DNA of 64,000 nucleotides, from positions 36,743 through 100,742 of the forward strand of contig UZAN01039946.1 of NCBI GenBank assembly GCA_900618425.1, in the 5' to 3' direction. The stretch's first letter is position 1; every line of letters starts with the position of its first letter. The translations under genes were made by a program, and so were the position numbers. The notes beneath the pieces were generated by a model. The model saw only the letters and a program-made list of their open reading frames with translations. It did no database searches and had not been told where the DNA came from. Below are positions 51,997 through 63,983 of the stretch, piece after piece. The DNA is from Echinostoma caproni (taxonomy: Eukaryota; Platyhelminthes; Trematoda; Plagiorchiida; Echinostomatidae).

Positions 51997-52741
51997 NNNN
52001 NNNNNNNNNNNNNNNNNNNNNNNNNNNNNNNNNNNNNNNNNNNNNNNNNNNNNNNNNNNNNNNNNNNNNNNNNNNNNNNNNNNNNNNNNNNNNNNNNNNN
52101 NNNNNNNNNNNNNNNNNNNNNNNNNNNNNNNNNNNNNNNNNNNNNNNNNNNNNNNNNNNNNNNNNNNNNNNNNNNNNNNNNNNNNNNNNNNNNNNNNNNN
52201 NNNNNNNNNNNNNNNNNNNNNNNNNNNNNNNNNNNNNNNNNNNNNNNNNNNNNNNNNNNNNNNNNNNNNNNNNNNNNNNNNNNNNNNNNNNNNNNNNNNN
52301 NNNNNNNNNNNNNNNNNNNNNNNNNNNNNNNNNNNNNNNNNNNNNNNNNNNNNNNNNNNNNNNNNNNNNNNNNNNNNNNNNNNNNNNNNNNNNNNNNNNN
52401 NNNNNNNNNNNNNNNNNNNNNNNNNNNNNNNNNNNNNNNNNNNNNNNNNNNNNNNNNNNNNNNNNNNNNNNNNNNNNNNNNNNNNNNNNNNNNNNNNNNN
52501 NNNNNNNNNNNNNNNNNNNNNNNNNNNNNNNNNNNNNNNNNNNNNNNNNNNNNNNNNNNNNNNNNNNNNNNNNNNNNNNNNNNNNNNNNNNNNNNNNNNN
52601 NNNNNNNNNNNNNNNNNNNNNNNNNNNNNNNNNNNNNNNNNNNNNNNNNNNNNNNNNNNNNNNNNNNNNNNNNNNNNNNNNNNNNNNNNNNNNNNNNNNN
52701 NNNNNNNNNNNNNNNNNNNNNNNNNNNNNNNNNNNNNNNNN
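51997..52741. other. Assembly gap (745 N)
   Basis: A run of N between the endonuclease part and the RT part of plus-strand non-LTR sequences. Confidence 0.99.
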
Positions 52742-53499
52742 CTTCTTCCTTTTTATCATTACAACCGGTTTTTGTTTCCAATATTAGATGAGAATCTTCA
52801 TTAGGCTGTTAGTTACTTCAGCGATGCAAACGTGTGCTCTCTGTGATCTTTCGGTTTAATCGACTTGTCTCATTCTGCTATTAGAGGTAAATCTTTATTT
52901 AAACTGAAACAAACCTTTCCCGAGATTAATTTCAAGAGAAAAGACCACATGGCAATACTGCACGATTTATGTCCAGGACGATTTCGCTGCATCTGAACAT
53001 GGTGCATACTGCAGAAAATACAGTGTTTATATAGGGTTTTAGCATGGTAACAAAGTAAAGCAAAATACATTAAAAACAGACAAGGCGTAAAAGAGGGAGG
53101 GGTAAAAGGACCAATATCACCAGGATAGGGGGAGACTAACAAAATCATTACTTGACAGAGTGACCAAAAACCATCCCATTTTCTCTCAAACAAATGACCT
53201 CCAGTCGCTACCAGTGATCATTGTTTTCTCCTCTTAAGACCAAAGTTATACTCCCAATCTTCATATCCAACATTCATATGATCAAACCAGACAAAGTTTG
53301 ATCTCCGCAATGTGTAATCAACCCGCATTTGTCTTCTTTGTCGTTCTATGTCGGTTGCCCAATCTTGGTTTGCTTCTTTTTCATCACTTCTTGACTGTGT
53401 CATTCTTTTCACTGAAACCATGTAATCGATCTTCCATTTTTGCTGTCCCATGGAAGCGTTTGTTTGCAACGGTAAAATTGCTTGCCCTCGTGTGATTAT
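52742..53499. other. Unassigned sequence between gap and RT
   Basis: Short overlapping frames only, with no recognised block. It separates the gap from the first clear RT linker. Confidence 0.4.
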
Positions 53500-54785
53500 C
53501 TACGAAGGCAAAAGGAACGATCCTATAAATCTCAACATCCATCTGCTCCAAAGTACTATTCTATCGTAATTAAGACTGAGATAACACAAGCAAATAAGAC
53601 GTTTGCTATCCATATCCTGCAAAAAAAATGCAAGGCTTTTATGTCAAGAAATTCGTCTGCTCTGCGGACAAAAAATGGAAAAAATGTAAACAAAGATGCT
53701 GATATAAATAGCCTAAATGCTGCATTTCTTCACCCGTCTCATCATAGCCAGATACCCTTTGTCCCATGTGAGGTTTCTAATTCCAATCTGATCCCTTTTT
53801 CCAGTGATAAAATGTTTAAGCTTCTACGTTCCTTCAAACCGGCGCCATCTGCGGGCCCTGATGGTCTTTCTTCAACGTTTCTCAAGTTTGGATCAGCCCC
53901 TCTAACTAGCATGATGACAACCCTAATCAGTGAGATGATTCTCGATTCCTGGCTAGCAGTGACCATAATACCTGTTACAAAGACCTCATCATGAACTGTT
54001 CTCGCAAAACATTTTCGTCCCGTGCATAGAAGTCTGTAGTTCTAAAGTTGACTGAGAAAGCCATCATGAGTTGCTTACAGTCACTTGGCGCCAATCCCCA
54101 TGATCCACTTTGGATGCTGTGTCCAATCTGATTAATTTCATAAGCAAGTCATTGAATAGGTTGGCCAAATCTGTTCGTTGCGTTTATCTCTATTATTCGT
54201 CTGCTTTTGATTGTGTCCCGGTCATCTCTCCTTTTAAAGCTTCAATCTTTGACATCCCGAAACAATTACTCTCGTGGATTTCTGCTTACTTCACCAAAAG
54301 AATCCAGTGCACAAAGCTGGGCAGGAATACCGAAAGTCCCCTAGTTAATAACTCTGGTGTACCCCAAGGTACTGTCTTCTCTCCGTATCCATTCTTTGCT
54401 TTCATTTTTCAGTTCCATATCCTGCTTAAATACAAACGTATGTTGAGGATGTGGTTTCATGTCAGACCGTTTCTTCTTCCGAATTTTCCTCCTTCACTGA
54501 AAATCTGTCCCGAATCCAAACGTTTTCAAACCATTCTGGCCTCAATCTTAACAAAGCTGCATGCTTGGGGTGCATTTTTGGTTGTTTCCGTTTTACATTC
54601 CCATCGGACTCTGTAACCCTTAATTCTAATCTTTTGTCTAAAGTGACCTAAGCCAAATATCTGGGTGTCATTATCGATAGTAATCTTCGCTGGTCGACAC
54701 ATCCAGAACTGTATGGAAAAATTTCGGCGCCTCCCCTTTCAGCTTCAGAAGCTCAGAAAAGTTTGCACTCACAACAACTTTTTGG
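53500..54785 (+). mobile_element. CR1-like non-LTR element, RT domain part 1, decayed
   Basis: A long open stretch to 53994 carries the pre-RT linker and the RT entry block KLLRSFKPAPSAGPDGLSS. After a frameshift, the 54110-54616 frame carries LYYSSAFDCVP (palm motif A, with the usual D-F-S-K altered) and NNSGVPQGTVFSP (motif B). The catalytic motif C is destroyed: LKYK is followed by an apparent short insertion/frameshift, and the residual DDV-like text lies in another frame. Past it, AKYLGVIIDSNLRWSTHPEL, the conserved thumb block, reads cleanly after a stop. Coding ends at 54785, where a foldback insertion begins. Confidence 0.88.
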
Positions 54786-55244
54786 TCAATATACAGAGAA
54801 GACAAATGTCGTGAGATGACACCATTTCGTTTAATCTTCTCAGTCGCCTACTTGAAACAAATAAGGATGTATATAGCACATGGGGTTATTCAGTTATTGT
54901 GAATGAAGATGTACAAGCATACAAAGATTACTAAACACAGAAGTTGAAGGTCAACGACTTTTACGTAATCCAATGCTAAACTCTTGGTAATTACCGAGGC
55001 GTTGCTTATTCGGTTACATCACCCGACCTTACGCGTACAAAGGTTTTCGACACAATCAATCCACTTACCGTGTGGTTGACCTTCTACTTCTATGTTTAGT
55101 AATCTTTCCACGCTTGTACATGTTTATTCACCATAACTGAATAACCCCATATGTTATATACATCCTTGTTTGATTTAAGTAACCGAGTGAAAAGATTAAA
55201 CGAAATGTTAACAACTCGCGACATTTGTCTTCTCTCTATATTGA
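54786..55244. mobile_element. Foldback (long inverted-repeat) insertion within the RT
   Basis: Two 170-base arms, 54786-54955 and 55075-55244, are reverse complements with no indels. I counted 23 mismatches, about 86% identity. The loop is about 119 bases. The RT reading stops at the left edge, and the RT C-terminal block resumes just past the right edge, so it behaves like an insertion. Each arm can encode nearly the same ~40-residue tail (ending WGYSVxVNxxVQAxKDY plus a stop), pointing outward-in on opposite strands. No target-site duplication was obvious. Confidence 0.7.
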
Positions 55245-55254
55245 TGAAATGGAT

Positions 55255-55420
55255 AAGGGGGACCCAATGCGTCAAATGTTTTTCCCCTTTGCCAATCAAT
55301 GCGTTCTCCCTATTTTACTTTATTGCTCCCCTGTAGTGTTTTCCGGTCTCATGAAACAAGACTTTAAAACTAATAGTCTTGAACTGATGATAATAAACCG
55401 TGCATCTTTAATTTGTACCT
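55255..55420 (+). mobile_element. CR1-like non-LTR element, RT C-terminal part 2
   Basis: The plus-strand frame carries CVLPILLYCSPVVFSGLMKQDFK, the same block as LYGSPVIFPGMLKKDF in the 8.9-10.0 kb minus-strand element. It continues the RT interrupted by the foldback insertion. Confidence 0.8.
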
Positions 55421-55884
55421 AGTCAATAACCACAGAACTTAATAATGATCATATGAAGTCATATATGACCTTTACCAATAAGATTATAAAACCACCCCTC
55501 CCATCTCTTGCATCTTGACATATCTTCTTGTCGATCCCACTCGATAACTTGTCCCTTTTATCGGTATCTACCCTCTCGAATAAACATTTAATAACTGTTC
55601 TGTACCACATCTGGCTCGAATCTTGACAAAAAGGAATGAATTATAAATGAAGTACGTCAATCTTTACTTGAATGAATCAAACTTCGGACACATTTTGTAC
55701 ACAGCATTCTATTGGATTTGTCTACATTTCTATATGTTCTCCGGTGTGATGACCAATGTACAATTTTTAACTGAAATGTAATCACATCAAACTCGGTAAG
55801 TTAAAAAAAATACAAATACAAATAGAGATTGCATTATTTTCTTGGTGTGCAAAGATTAAATCATTTTACACCGCTTATCGTATC
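55421..55884. other. No supportable gene
   Basis: AT-rich gap between two opposite-strand retroelement relics. It may include the 3' UTR of the plus-strand element. Confidence 0.4.
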
Positions 55885-56195
55885 CTGGAAAAAATTGAGG
55901 GCCAAACACGGATACCTGTAGAACTCCTCCGATTACGCTGATAAAGTCAAATAGCGACCGAAGCTGACGAAGAAATTATACTATCCAACTCACTATAAGC
56001 CCCCAAATTCCATAATTGTGTATTTTCATCAGCAGTATTTTGTGGTTCACTCGATCAAGTGTTTTAGAGAAGTCGAGGTACAATGCATCCACCAAATCAC
56101 CGTGATCAACTGCTTTTGTCCACTATTCTCGGGCCGGAATGGGGTTAGTGGTCCACGATCGCCTTCGACGAAACCCACCGTGAGTGAGCTGAGGC
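55885..56195 (-). mobile_element. Second non-LTR RT fragment, opposite strand
   Basis: The minus-strand reading gives HGGFRRRRSWTTN, then (after a TAG) WTKAVDHGDLVDALYLDFSK and TLDRVNHKILLMK (RT motif A, normally AFDRV.H..LL). After a frameshift comes GGVLQVSVFGPQFF (motif B, normally SGVPQGSVLGPLLF). The wording differs from the CR1-like copies, so this is a different family. Motif C and everything beyond are absent. Confidence 0.85.
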
Positions 56196-58527
56196 AGAAT
56201 TTGAATTCTCACTATAATTGGTCTTTTGTTAAATTATGAAATACCTAAGGATATGGGAACCACGTTAGTTTGATAAGCGGTCATTTCATTGAAAGATAGA
56301 TTATCATTCAAAATTAGCTAAGGCATACTATTTTATCTTCCTGTAAATCCTTACCTGCCTTTTTCAACCTCTTAGGTGATGCAACTGAAGGGATCTCATA
56401 CTTTAAGTGCCCTTTATAAAACAAACTTTCCAGTTAATAGCAGAGTTTCTGTACATATTTCGGAAAAGATGAACGTTACTACCAGTCCAGAGATGCCGCT
56501 GGGGTCAGACCTCTCTCTTGCCTCACCAGGATTAGAATTATTGTCTGGATTCATCAGCTACTGGGGAGTGAGTTGAATGTGTTTAGAGCAAGAAAATGTC
56601 AACGTTATTCGTTATGGATATTGCCGCAATCGACTGGGAGTTCATTCATTGGCGTAGGTTTCCCACATCACCCGAGTTTCGTCCTCACTCGTGAGAATAT
56701 TTGGCCCGTTGCTCGAGGTGATTGACAAAAGCTCTTGAAATTGAGGACGATAACAGAAGCAAACCCAAACGGATTATTTTTTTAATATAGCAAGACCAAA
56801 CGATCTCAGAACTGTATCGAAAAATAGATGCGCCATGTGCTGTGCCTTATCATGAATATTATAATGTTAATAACACAGCGATCTCAGTGGGAAATTGAAT
56901 TCACCGACGTTCGGTTTTACAATCCATTGTAAAACCTGCCTTAGGGTTTGCATTCATGTAGGTTTACAAGATTTGTATACTTACGACTATAGGTTTCTCT
57001 TCTATTATTTCAAGTCGCTGTAATGAGGATCCGAGTGTTTCATCAACTGAGACAGAACTTCTACAGTTAAAAATGACGTCAGTTCACACACTACTAAATT
57101 TGTTTTAAATGTGCTCAACTGCGTGCGTGTTGAAAGCCCAAACGCCTCCGCAACACGAACTTGCACGCCATTATTCATAGTTGAAAACACCTATCATAAC
57201 GAAGGGTTCGCAGGAATCTTCAGGCACAAGATATAATCTGAACTTGGCCTACAATAACGAATTGATGTTAATACTCTATATTTGACCATAACATACTTTG
57301 ATTTTCATTTCCCAACCGATTTTGTAACCAGGTGGTGCACTTTAGTAACATCTGTGATTTTGTTGATAGATGCAATGAATGCGAGTATGAAACAAGTAAT
57401 ATATCTATATACGCCATTGGTCATCCTAGTAGAATCATTAGGAAATAGATCATCCATGAGTAGGTGAAGTCATTCATATCTAATGCTGGGTATGAAGTCT
57501 TACTGTACTGTGGATAGCGATAAAGAATTAGGGAAATAGAGGGAAACTCATCGTTTTCTCTCTATCCCACAGGTCAAACATGTCAACACAATTTTATAAT
57601 GACAAAATGAACAACTGTACTAAAATTGAGTAGATCGAACGTGTTTCTGTCTACATAGGTGTTCTAAATGAGTCGAAAGTACCTAATTTTGAAATTCATT
57701 CATCCCCATAAAGTAAACCACCGCGGCAGTTGTGAACATCTCAATCAATCAAAAAAATGAACGATGACGAATTCATTTACCCGAAAACCCAAAATAAAAT
57801 TTAACACGAATTCGTTCTCAACGGAAACAGTTTTAGTTTGATTTCATTTCTTTAAACCGAATCACGAATACACTTTAGCTGCTCACACGAAAGACAAAGT
57901 TTCAAGGACTGACGGTTATAAGAAAAAAACCGGTTGTCTAAACTAGAATAAGTAGCACAGAGCAGATGGACACCTTTGATACTTGTCCATGGTGCATATA
58001 CTGACTCTTCTTGTAGAGACCGAAACCAATAATCCTAAGTTGAAAAAAGCAGCCAGCACCTTGTTCCACAATGCACTACATCGAGCGTGTAAGTACAGTG
58101 AATTTTAGTGTAGTCTAAAAGACCCCACACGTCAAAGGAAGCGTTTAGTAAATTTTAGTAAAAATCACCGAATCACCTACATTTATAGAACTGACTTTCG
58201 GTTCAAGATTGACTCAGGGTGTACGTTTCGTCTACTCGCTGTGGGCGAGTGTTTGTACGAGGTCAATTCCCGAATGCCTCAAAAAGAGATGGTATGCGTC
58301 AGAATTCACAGCATGTGAATGGATGAAAACCGTAAAACAATGGTAGTTCAGTCTGACAAGGAGTACTCGAGGTCTGCTTGTATCCCGTTCACAAATTTGA
58401 TGCAGGGATCTATGTTATGATCAATGAGATCCATAATTTTCGCGTCTATCGTATTTGGGTAAACGCGATAATTGGTTCGAGTATACGAGATAAAACAATC
58501 CGTGAGCATCAAGGTTTCACTAGATAA

Positions 58528-58600
58528 ACATAATAGTGGAGTGGTAAGGTTGTCGAAATAACCACCTGAGTCTCCTATGTTCGAATCCCGCCGCAACAAC
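58528..58600 (+). mobile_element. tRNA-derived SINE head (A and B boxes)
   Basis: An A box (TAGTGGAGTGG, 58534-58544; one mismatch to the consensus) and a B box (TGTTCGAATCC, 58578-58588; one mismatch) are spaced as in a type-2 Pol III promoter. The spacing between the boxes is tRNA-like. No cloverleaf was confirmed. The opposite-strand 83-codon frame at 58348-58599 is probably a shadow. Confidence 0.6.
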
Positions 58601-59930
58601 TCACCTTCCTATTATATGCATTTCAACGTGCAACCATGGTATAACCGCGGCTCCCCTCTTAAAATTTCATTACACATTTGTATAGTCAATAAACCAATAA
58701 AGGAAGTAAAATCACTAGAACATATCTTATTGAAAAGTGCAAAACTGTCCGAGCTTTTGAACTTGAAATGAAATCAACTCAGATCATATAGGTTAAAGAT
58801 ATCATAATAATATCTGACTTCCCTAACATCAAAAAAGAATGAGTCTCATTTCGACATACTGTGAACATGTTGAAATCAAAATAGCACACAGTGACAAATT
58901 AGTTCTTCGAATCGATCAAACTCCTCTGTCGTACACTGTCTAGGTACGGTCTCACGTACGGTGGTATCGGATCTACAATAAATGACTTTTGCTTGGCTAC
59001 CGAATTCCTGTTTACTACCCTTCCCCTGATAGATTCAGTGAGTTTTATCTTTAACAAAAATAGACCATACGGGTGAGTTCCAGTATACCGGTCAAAAACC
59101 TGAAATTGAGCATGCAATACCCGATTTACAGTTGAGGATGTTCTCTATCGTCAGATAAACGGAAATGTCATGCGATTTTCACTGGGACTGTCGCATGCTG
59201 ATGATTTTGCGGTTCACCGAGAAACAGTCATATTGTGTGCAACAATAGAAGGTCATGTTTCCTGCAGTACATACTTGAATTAAAACTATATGACAGATCA
59301 AAGAAGTATTATATCCCAAACGGTGGAGTCGTTCAGTAGGGAATATCAATCCTCAAATCTCACTGTTTAGGTGAGATTCGACAACAAATCGGAATTTCTT
59401 GGTCAAGCCCTGTCTAGAGCAGAAACAGAAGTGAGAAGAGATATCTATAAAAAGAAACATGAAATTGGCAATAAATTAACTGTTTTCAGCTTCAACTCTT
59501 TTAAAAAGTAATCTGTAGTGATGTCTAGCATTTGTAACCCGGAATATTTTTAATTTAATATTTTTTCATTACTTGCGCCGGATGGAGAACTACGACTTAT
59601 TGAACAAACAAAATAGGACATGGTTTACTTGGTAAGGTTTATTGATCAGAATACTCAGTTCATTCCGGAAAGGAACAATTTTCTTGTGTCCCCAAGAAAC
59701 AACTATTCATACGTGTTCCGTTTAGGGAATTTTACAAAAATCAAGATGAATAACTGACAGTTCCCTGAGTCAAACTCAATTCGGTTGTCCCTAAACCCCC
59801 GCTGCAGTGAATGCAAGCAAAAGGAAAGCTGCTGAAATCGACATTTTCCTTCCTAATTTATTCATTTAGGTGCTATTGTGGCGCATGCAACAAAGGTCGC
59901 ACTATAAGGCATTTTTCTCGCAACGTCAAG

Positions 59931-59990
59931 GTGTGCTACCGATGGTGGTCTAGTCAGGACGAGACTGGCATCCTCTTCGGCTCGGATATG
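59931..59990 (+). repeat. Hammerhead-like core, degenerate
   Basis: GCTACCGATGG is followed by GTC...GGAC (stem-II-like), then GAGAC and TGGCATCCTCTTCGG. It is laid out like the 63.8 kb segment (CTACCGATGAG, CTC/GGAG stem, CGAGTC, GTGCTTCCG). Both have GAG where hammerheads have GAA. Probably a SINE tail. Confidence 0.4.
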
Positions 59991-60742
59991 GGTCTTTTTG
60001 TAGAAACCGGACAAAGGACTGGACAGTAAAATACTTTTAAGTTCATGTGTCTGATACCACTCAGTCCAGTGAAGATGGTCTGATTTTGGTCACTGGCCAT
60101 AACCGGAACGAGCGTGGTTCGGTTCAGTTATCTTGGTCTACAAAGTGGAAACCGCGACGGAGAACGTTAAGCTTGACCCAAAAGTTAAAGGTTACGCATG
60201 TTTACAAATTGAGGATACATTACCACATTTACGAACAACATAATGTTTGATAACACTTTTCTCAAACCGAGCCAATGGCAATCATTGCGTAGGCATTTTT
60301 CCAATAAATGAGCTGCAGGAGCATAACTCAGAGGTACTGAATCACAAATCGCCTCCTGTTGCATCACTGAGAGGGAGATTCCTTGAATACATGGATGAAA
60401 CAATGTTCTAGGATTTGAATCATGAATTATCTTGAAATCTGCTTATTTTTACGGGATTTCCTGCTTTGCAAATCTTGTATTCTTGACCAAAAATGTACAT
60501 AGCTAACCATACCTAACCTGACTGGTTGTAAAGTGCTAATGAATCGCGATTACTCGTGAATCTATGTAAGTTTGGGATATAGTAGTAACATACATTTTCA
60601 TTGATAATAAGATGTAAATTACCATATCCAAATGAGTCGCTGCTGCTAATATTCATGCTTGAATGTTAGACACAATACACGACAGTACGCTACTTGGAAA
60701 GCGGATCGCTGTTTTCTTTGAATGATATTGTAGTATTACTAT

Positions 60743-60770
60743 CAGTAGTAGTAGTAGCAGTGGTAGCAGG
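60743..60770. repeat. (AGT)n microsatellite
   Basis: Imperfect AGT/CAG array with no coding role seen. Confidence 0.8.
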
Positions 60771-62271
60771 AACAGGTATCATCCAAATGGTGCATAAGAA
60801 AGACTTTAAGACGTATTATTCTCTTAAAACAAATGTTAGCTAGTAATATTACGTCCGGATTCGCCACTGATACGACAGAACATACAAGTACCTGGTTTTG
60901 CCTACAGGAGTCAAAACAACTTAAACAATTATAGTAAAGTAGAATTTATATTGTTCGTAGAGTAACACGTACTCCATATCTCAAGATTAACAGAAAAAAA
61001 GAATTCTTTAGGTTCGACATTTTAAGGATAAATAAATGACAATAATGGTCCGTTTTGTTTTCCCGGAAAACTATGTGTCCTCGAACCCGAATTACACCCA
61101 CAAACGTATGGTAAGCCTAAGACAAGTGAATCTTGCTGTTGACAGAACAAATTTAATCAATGAAATAAACCGGGAACACAGCTCACCGGTGAGTGAGGAG
61201 GAAACCTACTAATGGAATCACACTGATAGCCTGTTTCTTATGAGGCGCGTGACTGAAGATGCGTATGTTCCGAACGGTACACCCACCAAACCCGAAGGCT
61301 ATCAGTCTTTGGAATGCGGTGGCGGGTGTTCTAGCAAACAAATGTGCTCACGATAAACATATTAAATTAGAAGTGTGTGGTCGGAGAGTAAAGCGTAAAA
61401 TCAATTCAAGGACACGACCCTTGTGTCTGATTTGGGTGCTGGTGCAATTGTCAGATGAGATCATTCATTGATCAACGAACAGGGAAAAGACCACAATCCT
61501 CAATCGCTGAACCTCGGCGCAGATTTGTTTGGGGTGACCTATTCCTTTGGTAATTTTTGCTTTAAACGGATGAACAGTAAAAGTGCATCCAGGTCAGACG
61601 ATGCAGCAAAATGAAACACTGAATCTCACTTATCTAATTATAATGAACCAGAGAAAAGAGAAATACTGCGAGTTGTTCACATTTCTTCTAATCTCCTCAG
61701 TCGGTACAACGTGAGAAAATGTGGTTTATTGCAGACAGTTCAGGGAAGTACGTTTGTTTAATGACATAGGCAGAAAAAACAGGAGGGAATCAGTTATACA
61801 ATTAGTTTTACAGTTAGCTGACAGATTGCTTCAGCATCTTTTGTACATCGAATGTTGGGTTACGTAACGTGAATAACATTGTTTCTTTGACCGCTAACAG
61901 CCTTGAATTCATGTTACGTAATAGAGACGTGAATGAAAGAACTGGGTCAAACTTTTTCCAGTTGCCAGGACATGCTATGCGACTGCTGACCTTGGATTTG
62001 TCCTATCGGATTGATCTATGAAATTACGACGCATTTCTGACTGTGACAATCACTTTGGAATGTGCTCGGATATTCTTTGTTTTCTGTTAAATCACCGAAA
62101 CTGAACGTGAACCGTTAAAACCATAGACAACTGGGCGGCTGGGTCTGTTTGTGGTTGTCCAGACCGTGTCTTTGAGTTTACGATATCTACCGAGGATGTA
62201 CATTAGCAAATGTTACATGCAATGGTCTAACACGGAAATTGCCTGGTTTCAGTATGTGTTAACCGGAGCCG

Positions 62272-62396
62272 ACAACGACGGCGTCTGGATCATCAAACAA
62301 GCTATCGATTCGCACACTACAGTGCTTGGATCTCACACAATTCAGTTGCTCGTCGATAATGAACAAAGGTTCATTAACAGTTGTAATGTTGGTTGA
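62272..62396 (+). CDS. Possible exon, unknown protein
   Basis: A TTTCAG acceptor precedes about 45 codons in a locally GC-richer stretch (YVLTGADNDGVWIIKQ...), ending at a TGA or possibly at a GTTCAT donor. The opposite strand is also open. I recognise no domain, so chance remains likely. Confidence 0.2.
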
Positions 62397-62949
62397 CTGG
62401 TATTCACATTTATCTTCAACACATAAAATTCACTTTATTTCCTTCCAAGACACATTTGAAATAAATAGATTCGATTTCTGTAGTCTGTCCGCCAACCGAT
62501 TGAGGATTTGTCATCTGGATCCCACGCGTAGTAGCACTCAACCAAGTAACTCTCAAAGACGATGAATGGTTTTATGAAATCACGGTTGTTTCCACTTGAG
62601 CCCCGGTATGAGCAGTTGAGGATAGAAGTAACTCGCTCAACTTTCGCGGTCAATATTGCATTGACAATTTCTGGTAGCTGGACCAAGTTGCTGTCTGAAT
62701 AACGATCAGTATATATCAGTTCAATTTGCTACAAAACATGATACAGTTTTAGCTTTGGATGTAAACGCCATTTTGATTGAATTTCGTCAAACCACTTTTC
62801 ACATCAGCTGTCGATGGCGATACAGTGTTTCTATGCCCTATCATTGAAAATCAATTCTATTAAAAAACCGTGCAATCGAACAACTTCAAACGCCTCGGGT
62901 CAAAGCTAAACTATCAAGTTAATTACCTCATTTATCCACACAATATATT

Positions 62950-63161
62950 TCACGCAACAGGCCCGCGAATACACCATGGACAAAAGTTTGGCAACTTCAC
63001 TAAACGTGTCTCCTCCATCGACACATATGCGCTTAGCATACAGATAGTTGTGGTATTGAACAACATCTCCGAAATACCCTTCCACTCATATTGCTGAACT
63101 AAAACTATGCTCATGTTGGTCTCATTACTTACCATTGTCAGCAGGTTTTGTCTGTGGATCC
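62950..63161 (-). CDS. Possible two-exon gene end with a 34-nt intron
   Basis: A 29-nt micro-exon (63133-63161) has strong splice signals: CTGTCTCTCCACAG before it and ATG|GTAAGT after it. A GTAAGT...TTTTAG intron of 34 nt (63099-63132) would join it, in phase, to an open 49-codon stretch ending in TGA at 62950. Very short introns of about this size are known in flatworms. The upstream exon is uncertain (a candidate donor lies at 63297). No family recognised. Confidence 0.3.
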
Positions 63162-63727
63162 CTGTGGAGAGACAGTGTTGAAGTACCGGTGAATTATTAC
63201 TAAATTGCTAAAGTTTCACATCACTTCGACTGCGAAATACGTGTCACTTTGGTAAATCGCAACATAGAATGAACCAAAATTTCCGAATAGTTCTTACTTT
63301 TGGATCCAGGGAAGACTCACATGCGTTCCGAAGTTAAGACATTTTCCGGAATCTCATATGAAATCCGGATTGGGCGGTTGAATTCAGCCCCGAGAGCGAG
63401 TCTGTTTCGAACGAGCCATGACGAACAAAGTAATTTATTGCTTTTCCAAACAACCATTCCTGCAGCATGTGAACAAAAAGAAATTAGCAGACGCCTGCTG
63501 TAATCAACTAAACAACTGAGTGCAAAAAGTATACAGTTATAAGGCACTTCGTCAACAAGGTTATACTTTCATTTTTATGGGGACACAAAAATGAAACGGA
63601 AAAGACAGTCAGCCATAAAGTTTGCACAATACCGACAGCAACTGTTGGGCCAAGTAAACCGGCTATCACTGAAGACAACACCTGAACAAACATGAATTGG
63701 CAACCTGTTCAGGCATGACATGAGCTG

Positions 63728-63905
63728 GTTGGCACAGTGGTAACACACGCCTTCCAGGTGATGAGTCCGGAGTTTAAATCCCGGACGGGACGGTGGATAT
63801 GCACTACCGATGAGCTCTCATAGGAGCGAGTCTAGTGCTTCCGAGTGTATAGTTGAATCGATGAACTGAGGATTGTGCGTTAATTTGAAGTTCGAAGTTA
63901 GTCCA
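63728..63905 (+). mobile_element. tRNA-Gly-like SINE with hammerhead-like body
   Basis: An exact Pol III A box (TGGCACAGTGG, 63730-63740) is followed by a tRNA-Gly-like anticodon region (GCCTTCCAGG, anticodon TCC position) and a T-arm-like TCCGG/CCGGA stem around GTTTAAATCC (B box). Downstream, GCACTA (63801-63806) pairs with TAGTGC (63833-63838) around CCGATGAG, a CTC/GAG hairpin and CGAGTC: a hammerhead-like core with the first and third boxes altered. It may extend to the 24-base motif at 63960. Confidence 0.65.
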
Positions 63906-63959
63906 GTTAGTCCAATCAATCATTAAGTAAGAAGTCCCAAAACAATTCTATGTACGCGC

Positions 63960-63983
63960 GCGCCCTTCGATTGGCTGCGCTAC
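63960..63983. repeat. 24-base interspersed repeat motif, copy 2
   Basis: The second copy of the motif at 50070-50093, with one C/T difference. It lies near the window's edge and downstream of the tRNA-Gly-like SINE, possibly at its 3' end. Confidence 0.6.

Larger units (their letters stand above)
56196..62265. other. No firm gene; SINE and simple repeats
   Basis: About 6 kb with a tRNA-like SINE at 58.5 kb, a hammerhead-like segment at 59.9 kb and an AGT array at 60.74 kb. The other frames are short and uncharacteristic. Confidence 0.45.

Noticed and set aside
53218..53469. 83-codon minus-strand frame just upstream of the plus-strand RT
   Set aside because: Charged peptide without a recognised motif, overlapping a possible plus-strand continuation; left unassigned.
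57000..57035. 33-nt minus-strand segment with CATTACAG acceptor and GTAAGT donor
   Set aside because: Considered as an upstream CAP exon, but the needed phase contains a stop and the true exon 1 was found at 48136-48182. It might belong to another gene, without further support.
63728..63800. Functional tRNA-Gly gene
   Set aside because: A box is exact, but the B box is altered (TTTAAAT), the T arm is shifted and the acceptor stem does not close; better explained as a SINE head.
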